From an uncultured Collinsella sp. (lineage in GTDB: Bacteria > Actinomycetota > Coriobacteriia > Coriobacteriales > Coriobacteriaceae): a DNA stretch of 23,194 nucleotides. The position numbers were made by a program, and so were the translations under genes. The stretch is from positions 1 through 23,194 of the forward strand of contig UQKU01000033.1 of NCBI GenBank assembly GCA_900541675.1. The letters are read 5' to 3'. Below the pieces are notes generated by a model, which searched no databases, was not told where the DNA came from, and saw only the letters and a program-made list of their open reading frames with translations. Numbering within the stretch: position 1 is the stretch's first letter; the number at the start of each line of letters is the position of its first letter. This document shows positions 1 through 7,266 of this stretch, piece by piece.

Positions 1-391
1 CCCCCGAAGGGTCCCCGGAGGGGGAGATGCCCTTGCGGCGGCGCCGCCGACGCCCACGGCGATTGGGGGCCCCCCCGCCGGCACCGCCGCCAAAGAACGA
101 CGAGAACAGGTCATCCATACCCATGCCGCCAAAGATATCGTTGATATCGACGTAGCCCGAACCACCAGGGCCGTCGGCAGTGCCGTAACGGTCGTAGTTA
201 GCACGCTTCTGCTCGTCGGAAAGAACGGAATAAGCCTCGTTGAGCTCTTTGAACTTGGCCTCGGCCTCGGGGTCGTCCGAAACGTCCGGGTGTACGGTAC
301 GGGCCTTCTTTAGAAACGCGCGCTTAATCGTCCGCGCGTCGGCATCCTTGTCGACGCCAAGTACCTCGTAGTAATCCCTATTTTCCGACAC
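1..391 (-). CDS. dnaJ: Chaperone protein DnaJ, N-terminal fragment (cut by window edge)
   Basis: DnaJ is the Hsp40 co-chaperone that stimulates the ATPase of DnaK and delivers unfolded clients in the cytoplasm. The start is GTG at 391 (SENRDYYEVLGV), with a GGAAGG ribosome site 8 bases upstream. Visible are a full J domain (about residues 4-68) with the HPD motif in TVHPDVSDD, then a Gly/Phe-rich linker (DIFGGMGMDDLFSSFFGGG) and an Arg-rich stretch. The gene runs off the left edge after about 130 codons, so the zinc finger and C-terminal domains cannot be seen. The last roughly dozen codons (KGISPSGDPSG) do not look like the usual continuation of the family and lie in a GC hairpin, so the edge may be an assembly artefact. 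It follows a second DnaJ-like gene by about 80 bases. The J domain is certain; the name dnaJ rather than cbpA is inferred from the linker. Confidence 0.85.
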   Translation of the reverse strand, partial: MSENRDYYEVLGVDKDADARTIKRAFLKKARTVHPDVSDDPEAEAKFKELNEAYSVLSDEQKRANYDRYGTADGPGGSGYVDINDIFGGMGMDDLFSSFFGGGAGGGAPNRRGRRRRRRKGISPSGDPSG

Positions 392-412
392 GACCGAATC
401 CTTCCGACTTTC

Positions 413-441
413 ATTATTGTCACAGTGCGTCCTATACCCAA
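413..441 (-). promoter_or_regulatory. Candidate promoter for dnaJ
   Basis: On the minus strand TTGGGT (441-436) and AATAAT (418-413) are separated by exactly 17 bases, and the -10 matches the consensus at five of six positions. Initiation about 7 bases downstream would give a short leader before the GTG at 391. The 81-base gap to the preceding gene allows separate transcription. No CIRCE or HAIR heat-shock operator was seen. Read by eye. Confidence 0.35.
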
Positions 442-472
442 GCTGGGCCGGCCGCAAACAGAGGGGTTGATG

Positions 473-1576
473 TTATTGCATTCCGTAAGGCGAAAGCATG
501 GCACGCTGCGAGCAGCTCGCAAACCAAACCGACACGAGCGCAAACATTAATCCGTTGGCGAAACCGTTGGCAAACTGCATCGCGCCGCGCTTCCACCACA
601 GCAGACTGCGGTGAAGCACGCCGTCCGAGACCACCATAAATAGGCCCATGGCAAACGGAATAAAGCACATTATGGCAAAGGCTGAGAACACGCCCGAGAT
701 GGCCGACAGCACCAAAAATGGCGCGACGATGCCCATCAGGTAAAAACCGGTACGGGCCTTGCCTTCCAGACGCTCGGCCTCGACATGGGCGCGACCGACC
801 AGATCGCCACCCGAGGCACCGTTGGTGCCGGCGTGACCCATACCGCCAATACGGACCTCGTCGCCATCGTGCGTGCCGGCAGGAAACTCAATCGTCTGCT
901 CGGAGGTCACACGAACACGGCCGCTGCCGCCGCAATCGGGGCAAGGGTCGGCAACGACCTTACCGGAACCGCCGCACTCGGGGCAGACCGACTGGAACGT
1001 GCCGGCACCGAACAGGAAGGACAGGTCGACATCGATGTGGCCACGACCGCCGCAGCTCGGACAGGTATGTGCATGCTCGGACGAAACAGAACCCGAGCCT
1101 CCGCAGTGACCACAGGTATCGAAGCGCGTGTAGCGGACGGTCTTGCGGGCACCGCCCTTGGCCTCCTTGGCGTCGAGCTTGATATCAACGACCACGTTGG
1201 CGCCGTTCTCGGGATTATAGGCAGCCTGCCCGCGACGCGGCTGGCCCCAGGCGCCACCAAAGGGAAAGCCGCCCTCAAAGGGATTGCCATAGCCTGCGCT
1301 GCCGGCGTAGCCGCCGCCATAGGGCGAAGCCGTGGGAGCGCCGGCGAAGGGATTACCAGAACGCATGGCGTCATAGCGCGCACGCTTCTGCTCATCCGAA
1401 AGCACAGCGTAGGCCTCGGAAACCTCTTTGAACTTTTCCTCGGCATCCGGTTCTTTGTTGACGTCCGGATGGAGCTTGCGTGCCTTTTGCTGAAAGGCCT
1501 TCTGTATATCACGCGAGGTGGCGTCCTTGGAGACACCCAAAATCTCGTAGTAATCTTTTTCATTCATCGTCGCCAT
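473..1576 (-). CDS. Membrane-anchored DnaJ-like protein (J domain, zinc finger, C-terminal TM helices)
   Basis: The 367-residue protein has a J domain (residues 7-70, HPD at 36-38), a Gly/Pro/Phe-rich linker (about 72-125), and a complete DnaJ zinc-finger region with four CxxCxGxG-type motifs (Cys pairs 155/158, 172/175, 198/201, 212/215). It then has only the beginning of the first client-binding beta domain (TIEFPAGTHDGDEVRIGG to about residue 268). The rest of the usual C-terminal domains is missing. Hydrophobic stretches at about 278-297, 300-321 and 335-354 look like two or three membrane helices. ATG at 1576 is chosen because AGGAGG lies 9 bases upstream; an in-frame GTG further up overlaps that site. 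It is downstream of hemW and upstream of dnaJ. By family knowledge it should recruit DnaK; restriction of that activity to the membrane is inference. Confidence 0.8.
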   Translation of the reverse strand: MATMNEKDYYEILGVSKDATSRDIQKAFQQKARKLHPDVNKEPDAEEKFKEVSEAYAVLSDEQKRARYDAMRSGNPFAGAPTASPYGGGYAGSAGYGNPFEGGFPFGGAWGQPRRGQAAYNPENGANVVVDIKLDAKEAKGGARKTVRYTRFDTCGHCGGSGSVSSEHAHTCPSCGGRGHIDVDLSFLFGAGTFQSVCPECGGSGKVVADPCPDCGGSGRVRVTSEQTIEFPAGTHDGDEVRIGGMGHAGTNGASGGDLVGRAHVEAERLEGKARTGFYLMGIVAPFLVLSAISGVFSAFAIMCFIPFAMGLFMVVSDGVLHRSLLWWKRGAMQFANGFANGLMFALVSVWFASCSQRAMLSPYGMQ

Positions 1577-1634
1577 GCGCGGCAACCTCCTGCTCACAGC
1601 AGCGTATATATTGCGGTAATTCTACCCGAGCGGC

Positions 1635-2867
1635 CTAAGCTAGACCCCAAAACAGCTCGAACAGCACATTTCCATCGAGCCAGCCCAAGTGGGTGGGCGC
1701 TAGGCGGGCGCGAGCACGACCAGCGATAACGTCTTTCGAGGCGATACGCCCCACATGTCCTTCAATATGATCGGGCACCCAGGTGGCAAGGCCCAACTCG
1801 AGCGCACGGTCACAGGCCGCCGCCAACTCATCTGCAGCGATCACGCTTGCCGAGCGAACCAACAATTCGGACCCAATGCCACGCGTCATACGACAGGCGA
1901 GCATCAAATCCTCGGCTGCAGCCTCACGCTGCGACAGATACTCGGCATCAAACGTCGTCGCATCATCGTCACGTTGCACCAAGCGCACGCGGTACGCATC
2001 GCCGCGAGCGGGCACGTCGGGAAACAGCCCGGTCAAGCGATCGAAGTCCCCGGCATCGAGCATACCGGCGGCAGAGCGACCCAAGCCCAGATAGCCCTGT
2101 CCGGTCCAATAGGCAATGTTGTGGGCACACTCATGGCCGTCGAGCGCGTAGCTCGCCACCTCATACGGATGGTAGCCCGCCGAACTCAGCCGCTCGCGCG
2201 CAACGTCCATGCATGCGGCTTGGAAATCCTCATCGGGCTCGAGCGACTCATCGCGGCACGCCATGCGATAGAGAGGCGTCCCCTCCTCGAGCGTGAGCGG
2301 GTAAACCGACACATGATGCGGAGCCGCCGTCAGCACGCCATCGAGCGTGCTCTTCCAACTCGCTGCAGTCTGTCCGGGAAGCCCACACATAAGATCGCAC
2401 GACACATCGAGCCCAGCGTTCTTGACCGTCGCGATGGCAGCGAGCGCCCGGTCGGCATCGTGAATACGGCCAATCGCAGCAAGCTCGGCGTTGTCGAGGG
2501 TTTGGACTCCCAGAGAAATGCGCGTGACGCCCACCCCGGCAAGCGCCGCGGTGAGCTGCGAAGTCAACGACTCAGGATTAGCCTCGCAGGTAAACTCAAC
2601 GGGCTTACACCACGCAGAGATACGCCGGGCGAGTTCTACCAGACGCTCCCCCGCCAGCGATGGCGTGCCGCCGCCAACATAGACGGTGCGGATCTGTGCA
2701 AGCGCGTCTGCGTCTCCAAAGGCATCGAGACGCGCATACAGCTGCTCAAAATAGGCATCGAGCGCAGCGCTCAGGTCGCACGGAGCAAAACTGCGCGAGT
2801 CAAAATCGCAGTACCTACACTTTTGGGCGCAAAACGGCACATGCACGTACAGCGCGGTAACGGCCAC
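1635..2867 (-). CDS. hemW: Radical SAM heme chaperone HemW (formerly called HemN-like)
   Basis: HemW binds heme and a [4Fe-4S] cluster and is thought to deliver heme to target proteins; older annotations call it oxygen-independent coproporphyrinogen oxidase. The 410-residue protein opens with the radical SAM motif CAQKCRYC (Cys 13, 17, 20) and has the SAM-binding GGGTPS at 65-70, typical of the family. The C-terminal part fits the winged HemN_C region. Length is slightly above the usual 380 or so. The start is GTG at 2867, only 2 bases after the dusB stop, implying translational coupling in the lepA-dusB-hemW operon. The very short N-terminus before the cysteines favours HemW over true HemN. 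No heme biosynthesis genes are nearby. Confidence 0.9.
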   Translation of the reverse strand: MAVTALYVHVPFCAQKCRYCDFDSRSFAPCDLSAALDAYFEQLYARLDAFGDADALAQIRTVYVGGGTPSLAGERLVELARRISAWCKPVEFTCEANPESLTSQLTAALAGVGVTRISLGVQTLDNAELAAIGRIHDADRALAAIATVKNAGLDVSCDLMCGLPGQTAASWKSTLDGVLTAAPHHVSVYPLTLEEGTPLYRMACRDESLEPDEDFQAACMDVARERLSSAGYHPYEVASYALDGHECAHNIAYWTGQGYLGLGRSAAGMLDAGDFDRLTGLFPDVPARGDAYRVRLVQRDDDATTFDAEYLSQREAAAEDLMLACRMTRGIGSELLVRSASVIAADELAAACDRALELGLATWVPDHIEGHVGRIASKDVIAGRARARLAPTHLGWLDGNVLFELFWGLA

Positions 2868-2869
2868 CG

Positions 2870-3913
2870 TTAGGCCTCCAGCGGATGAGCGGGCACCGAC
2901 TCGCCGGCGGCAAGTGCGGCCTCGCAGGCCACCACGTCGCGCTCGATATCATCGACCAGCGCCATAAACTCCTCGTACGTGGAGCAACGCACCACCTGAG
3001 CGCGCCAGGCGGCGGCGTGGGGCATGCCCTTTAAGTACCAGCTTGCATACGTACGGGCGCGCGACATAAGCGGCAGAAGCTCGTGCGTCAACGTCAGGTG
3101 TTCACGCAGAGCCTCCAGGCGCTCAACCGAGGAGCGAGAAGGAACCGGCGTGCCATCGAGCGCAAGGGCGCGGGCATCGCCGAACACCCAAGGATTGCCA
3201 TAGATACCGCGCGCGATAAACACGGCACTGGCACCGGAGCTGCGCAGACGCTCAGCCGCATCCTCGGCCGAGAAAACGTCGCCCGACCCGATAACGGGAA
3301 TCTCGACGGCGTCGGCCACCTCATCGACGACCGACCAATCGGCCTGGCCCGTATAGAGCTGCGTGGCACAGCGACCATGTACCGCCACCGCAGCGGCCCC
3401 TGCCCCCTCGAGCATCTGGGCAAACGTCGCGGCATTGCGGTCTTCGGCGTAAAAGCCCTTGCGAATCTTGACGGTCACGGGCACGTGCGCCGCGCCGACC
3501 GCCGCCTCGACGATCTGCTCGGCCAGCTCGGGCGTGCGCATAAGCGCCGAGCCTTCGCCCTTGGTGACGACCTTGCGAGCCGGGCAGGCCATGTTGATGT
3601 CGATCAGCGACAGGCGATCGCCCACACGCTCCTCGACGGCAGCGACAGCGCTCGCAAACTGATCGGGTTTGGAGCCAAAAAGCTGCACGCAGATCTGCTG
3701 TTCCTCATCGGCCGGCAGCACCAGGCGCCACGTCTTATTGCTGGCATAGGCAAGGCCCGCCACGCTCACCATCTCGCTATAGGCAAGATGGGCACCGCGG
3801 CGGCGGCACATGATGCGATAGGCGGGATCGGTCACGCCGGCCATAGGAGCCATAAGGAACGGCTGCTCGGCATAGGCACCCAGCAGCCGCGTACTGTATT
3901 CAGAAAGCGCCAT
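2870..3913 (-). CDS. dusB: tRNA-dihydrouridine synthase, DusB type
   Basis: This FMN enzyme reduces specific uridines in the tRNA D-loop to dihydrouridine using NADPH. The 347-residue protein shows APMAGVTDPAYR near the N-terminus (22-33), DINMACPARKV with the catalytic Cys110, the flavin-barrel motifs TVKIRKGF, AVHGR and GSGDV, and ARGIYGNPW. ATG at 3913 lies 4 bases after the lepA stop and its own stop is 2 bases before hemW, so it is the middle gene of a tight operon. DusB is the usual bacterial form with this layout; the exact modified positions cannot be read from sequence, so another Dus subtype is possible. Confidence 0.9.
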   Translation of the reverse strand: MALSEYSTRLLGAYAEQPFLMAPMAGVTDPAYRIMCRRRGAHLAYSEMVSVAGLAYASNKTWRLVLPADEEQQICVQLFGSKPDQFASAVAAVEERVGDRLSLIDINMACPARKVVTKGEGSALMRTPELAEQIVEAAVGAAHVPVTVKIRKGFYAEDRNAATFAQMLEGAGAAAVAVHGRCATQLYTGQADWSVVDEVADAVEIPVIGSGDVFSAEDAAERLRSSGASAVFIARGIYGNPWVFGDARALALDGTPVPSRSSVERLEALREHLTLTHELLPLMSRARTYASWYLKGMPHAAAWRAQVVRCSTYEEFMALVDDIERDVVACEAALAAGESVPAHPLEA

Positions 3914-3917
3914 GGAC

Positions 3918-5729
3918 CTACTCGTCCACCTTGAGGATCGCCATAAAGGCCTCCTGCGGGACCTCGACCGAACCGATGGCCTTCATACGCTTCTTGCCCT
4001 CTTTCTGTTTCTCGAGCAACTTGCGCTTACGCGAGATATCGCCGCCATAGCACTTGGCCAAAACGTCCTTGCGGCGCGCCTTGACGGTGGAGCGGGCAAT
4101 GATCTTGTTGCCGATGGCACCCTGAATAGGCACCTCGAACAGCTGGCGCGGAATGATTTCCTTGAGCTTGTCGCACAGGCCGCGGGCCAGGCCATAGGCC
4201 TTATCCTTGTGAACGATAAACGAAAGCGCGTCCACCTCGTCGCCCGAAAGCAAAATATCGAGCTTGACGAGCTCGGAAGGACGGTACTCGTTGAACTCGT
4301 AGTCGAGCGAGGCATAGCCCTTGGTGCGGCTCTTGAGCTGATCGAAGAAGTCCAGGATGAGCTCGGCGAGTGGCATGTCAAAGCGCATCTCGACCGATTT
4401 GCTCGTGAGATGGATCATGTCGGTCGTAATGCCGCGGTGCTCGATAGCGAGCTGCATGACGGCACCCGTATACTCGGGCGGGCAGATAATTTTGGCCTTG
4501 AGGTAAGGCTCCTCAATGCGCTCGATGCGCGTAGCCTCGGGCAGATCCTGCGGGCTGCGGACGTCGATCATCTCGCCGTCAGTCTTGTAGACGTGATAGT
4601 CCACCGAAGGGCTCGTGGCAATCAGGTCCAGGTTGAACTCGCGCTCCAAGCGCTCCTTGACGACCTCCATATGCAGCAGGCCCAAGAAGCCAACGCGGAA
4701 ACCAAAGCCGAGCGCCACCGAGGTCTCGGGCTCCCACACCAACGACGGGTCGTTGACATGCAACTTATCGAGAGCGTCGCGCAGATTCTCGTAATCCTTA
4801 TTGTCGATCGGGAACAGGCCCGTGTAGACCATGGGCTTGGCCTCGCGGTAGCCGGGAAGCGGCTCGGGGCAGGGATTCGACGCCCACGTGAGGGTATCGC
4901 CCACGCGCACGGCCTCAGGATCCTTCAGGCCCGTGACCACGTAGCCCACCTCGCCGACCGTCAGTGCGTCGACTGGCGTCTCGGCAGGACGCTTGACGCC
5001 CACGCCGTCGACCAAAAAGTCACCCTCGGCCTGCATCATGCGCAGGGTATCGCCCTTCTTGATGGAGCCGTCAAAGACGCGGACCGTGGCGACGACGCCG
5101 CGGTACTCATCGAAATACGAGTCCAGGATGAGCGCCTTGAGCGGCGCGTTCGCATCGCCCTTGGGCGGTGAGATCAAAAAGACGATGGACTCCAGCAGGT
5201 CGTGGATGCCCTCGCCGGTCTTGCCCGATACGCATACGGCATCGTCGGCAGGAATCGCCAGGTCATCCTCGATCTCGGTCTTGACCTCATCGGGGTGCGC
5301 CGACGGCAAATCGATCTTGTTGATAGCGGGCACGATATCCAGGTTGGCGTTCATGGCGAGCGTCGCGTTGGAGACGGTCTGCGCCTCGACGCCCTGCGTG
5401 GCGTCGACGACGAGCACCGCGCCCTCGCAGGCAGCCAGCGAACGCGAAACCTCATAGGAAAAGTCCACGTGGCCCGGCGTATCGATCAGGTTGAACTGAT
5501 ATGTCTCGCCATCGTCGGCGTCGTAGGAGACGCGAACGGCGTTGGACTTGATCGTGATGCCGCGCTCGCGCTCGATATCCATGGTGTCGAGCAGCTGTGA
5601 CTCCATGTCGCGCTCGTCGACGGTATGGGTGAGCTCGAGGATGCGGTCACTGATCGTGGACTTGCCATGGTCGATGTGCGCAACGATCGAGAAGTTGCGG
5701 ATGTGGGAAATGTCAATTGAAGTATTCAT
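3918..5729 (-). CDS. lepA: Elongation factor 4 (LepA), ribosome-associated translational GTPase
   Basis: LepA is a conserved GTPase that acts on the ribosome during initiation or elongation. The protein is 603 residues when started at the ATG at 5729 (MNTSIDISHIRNF), the normal family length. GTPase motifs are clear: AHIDHGKST (17-25), DTPGHVDF (83-90) and NKID (137-140). The C-terminal LepA-specific domain ends in KRMKAIGSVEVPQEAFMAIL, as expected. An in-frame extension upstream would run into the rpsT terminator hairpin and is rejected. The start has only a weak Shine-Dalgarno. It heads lepA-dusB-hemW, close behind the rpsT terminator; its promoter is not obvious and may involve the CGGGTAAGAT sequence just upstream. 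Confidence 0.97.
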   Translation of the reverse strand: MNTSIDISHIRNFSIVAHIDHGKSTISDRILELTHTVDERDMESQLLDTMDIERERGITIKSNAVRVSYDADDGETYQFNLIDTPGHVDFSYEVSRSLAACEGAVLVVDATQGVEAQTVSNATLAMNANLDIVPAINKIDLPSAHPDEVKTEIEDDLAIPADDAVCVSGKTGEGIHDLLESIVFLISPPKGDANAPLKALILDSYFDEYRGVVATVRVFDGSIKKGDTLRMMQAEGDFLVDGVGVKRPAETPVDALTVGEVGYVVTGLKDPEAVRVGDTLTWASNPCPEPLPGYREAKPMVYTGLFPIDNKDYENLRDALDKLHVNDPSLVWEPETSVALGFGFRVGFLGLLHMEVVKERLEREFNLDLIATSPSVDYHVYKTDGEMIDVRSPQDLPEATRIERIEEPYLKAKIICPPEYTGAVMQLAIEHRGITTDMIHLTSKSVEMRFDMPLAELILDFFDQLKSRTKGYASLDYEFNEYRPSELVKLDILLSGDEVDALSFIVHKDKAYGLARGLCDKLKEIIPRQLFEVPIQGAIGNKIIARSTVKARRKDVLAKCYGGDISRKRKLLEKQKEGKKRMKAIGSVEVPQEAFMAILKVDE

Positions 5730-5754
5730 GCGGACTATCTTACCCGAGCGGTAC

Positions 5755-5790
5755 AAAAAATGGAGCCTGTTCCATAAAACAGGCTCCATT
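5755..5790 (-). terminator. Intrinsic terminator of rpsT
   Basis: On the minus strand a perfect 13-bp stem (AATGGAGCCTGTT with its complement, 5778-5790 and 5759-5771) encloses a 6-base loop and is followed by a run of six T. It lies 35 bases after the rpsT stop and about 25 bases before the lepA start, so it separates the two units. Confidence 0.92.
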
Positions 5791-5825
5791 TATGCGCGTA
5801 ATCTGTGTGGTGTGAAATTTACAAC

Positions 5826-6092
5826 TTAGGCGTTGATGCTGTTCACGAGCTTGGCAAGACCGGACTTGCGGTTAGAAGCCTGGTTCTTGTGGATAACATG
5901 CTTGGCGGCAGCCATGTCGAGACGCTTGGTGACGGTCTTGAGGGCAGCCTGGGCCTTCTCGGCGTCGCCCTCGGCGACGGCGGACTGGACGTGCTTGGTC
6001 AGCGTCTTGAGCTCGGACTTGACAGCCTTGTTACGCATGCGAGCTGCCTCATTGGTGCGGATACGCTTCTTCTGAGACTTGATGTTTGCCAC
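5826..6092 (-). CDS. rpsT: 30S ribosomal protein S20
   Basis: S20 is a helical protein that binds 16S rRNA early in 30S assembly. Started at GTG 6092 the 88-residue product begins MANIKSQKKRIRTNEAARMRN and ends KSGLAKLVNSINA, the standard S20 pattern and length. The GTG is preferred because AAAGGAA lies 8 bases upstream; the longer upstream reading has no ribosome site. It has its own promoter-like sequence and a strong terminator, so it is probably monocistronic, between holA and lepA. Its leader of about 70 bases can form a hairpin; S20 autoregulation is known in other bacteria, but there is no direct sign of it here. Confidence 0.97.
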   Translation of the reverse strand: MANIKSQKKRIRTNEAARMRNKAVKSELKTLTKHVQSAVAEGDAEKAQAALKTVTKRLDMAAAKHVIHKNQASNRKSGLAKLVNSINA

Positions 6093-6167
6093 TTCTGGAG
6101 TTCCTTTCGAGTTCCTTGCAAAAAATGTATGACACCTCTGAGACACGGTGAGGTCATGCAAGCGCCT

Positions 6168-6176
6168 ACTATAGCA
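6168..6176 (-). promoter_or_regulatory. Extended -10 promoter element of rpsT
   Basis: TGCTATAGT on the minus strand is an extended -10 (TGn followed by TATAGT) about 75 bases upstream of the GTG. No convincing -35 lies at 16-18 bases; a TTGACA at 6211-6206 is about 32 bases away, too far to pair. The identical nonamer occurs upstream of rpmB. Confidence 0.5.
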
Positions 6177-6225
6177 CGCTCCCCCACAAAGGGATAGAAC
6201 GAATTTGTCAAATAGGCAGGTATCA

Positions 6226-7188
6226 TCACGATTTTCTCAAGATGTTCGTAATCCAGAGCAAAAGCGCGGTCTCAGAATCAGCCGAACCCTTGAGCGCGAG
6301 CTCCACATCGACGGCACCCTCGAGCGCGGAAACGAGCTCGGTCATCGAAAAACGACGTGCCCAGGTCAGGTGATTCTTGACCTGCCAGGCCTGAAGCTTG
6401 AGCGTCGCGGCAAGCTCACGACCCTGCCCACGCGCATCGAGCGCCTTGGCAACGATAAGCTCGCGAATACGCCCGCACAGCAATGTGTAAGTCCACACGT
6501 AGCTCTTGGCGGGCAGTAGATTGAAGAGCTCAAGCGAGCGGCGCATGTCACGGGCCGAGACCGCATTGAGAAAGTCCCAGGGCTGGACTTCGGCCGTGCG
6601 CACGATCCAGCGCTCCACATCGGAAAGCTCAATTTGCGGCCCCTCGACCATCCGGGCAAGCTTGGCCAAGTCGTTATCGAGCATGCGGGTGTTCTCACCC
6701 GAGCGCGAAACGAGCTCCTCGGCGGCCGCCGTCGAGATGGACTTTCCGTGCTGCGTCGCCATCTGCTGCACGCGACGCGGCAGCTCCCAGCGCTTGGTGC
6801 TCGAACAGTCGATCACGGCCTTCTTGTCAATCTTGGCGATTGCCTTGTACAGGCGCGTGTTCTTGGCAAGCGAATCGGCGATGATGAGGCAAACCGTCGT
6901 GGGGCTGGGACTCGCCAGATACTCGACAAGCGGCTCAGAGATCGCTTTGGCGAGTTTTGAGCAGCCGTCAAGGATTACCAGGCGAAACTCGCTACCCATG
7001 GGAAAGGTATTGAGCGAACCGATGATCGACTCGATATCGGGGTCTTTGGTCATATCGCGCTCGTCGAGGTTGAACTCGACCATGCCCGTCTTTTCCAGAC
7101 GCGCCTTCATACGCGAGACGGCGTGGTCGCGTTTGACTCCGTCGGTACCGACGATCAGATATGCCGGTAGCAGACCGGTTTCGGACAT
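6226..7188 (-). CDS. holA: DNA polymerase III subunit delta
   Basis: The delta subunit opens the beta sliding clamp within the clamp-loader complex. The 320-residue protein starts PAYLIVGTDGVKRDHAV, has the middle pattern FRLVILDGCSKLAK, and the family motif SGENTRMLDNDLAKLA followed by the helical C-terminal domain ending LLLWITNILRKS. The start is set at ATG 7188 (MSETGLLPAYL) because GAGGGGAG lies just upstream; an in-frame ATG at 7230 has no ribosome site. It follows comEC by 78 bases, and comEA-comEC-holA-rpsT is a common bacterial order, which supports the call. No terminator is visible after it, so some transcripts may run into rpsT. Confidence 0.9.
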   Translation of the reverse strand: MSETGLLPAYLIVGTDGVKRDHAVSRMKARLEKTGMVEFNLDERDMTKDPDIESIIGSLNTFPMGSEFRLVILDGCSKLAKAISEPLVEYLASPSPTTVCLIIADSLAKNTRLYKAIAKIDKKAVIDCSSTKRWELPRRVQQMATQHGKSISTAAAEELVSRSGENTRMLDNDLAKLARMVEGPQIELSDVERWIVRTAEVQPWDFLNAVSARDMRRSLELFNLLPAKSYVWTYTLLCGRIRELIVAKALDARGQGRELAATLKLQAWQVKNHLTWARRFSMTELVSALEGAVDVELALKGSADSETALLLWITNILRKS

Positions 7189-7266
7189 CGCGCTCCCCTC
7201 TCGCAGACTCTCGAATTCGTACCGTGCCATTTTAGCCCAGGGGTTGGTCCCGCGCCAACGACGGCA

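Noticed and set aside
785..1729. Plus-strand 314-codon frame opposite the DnaJ-like gene
   Set aside because: The minus-strand frame has clear J-domain and zinc-finger motifs; the plus frame is its shadow.
6206..6211. TTGACA on the minus strand upstream of rpsT as a -35
   Set aside because: It is about 32 bases from the TATAGT -10, and nothing like a -10 lies at 17 bases.
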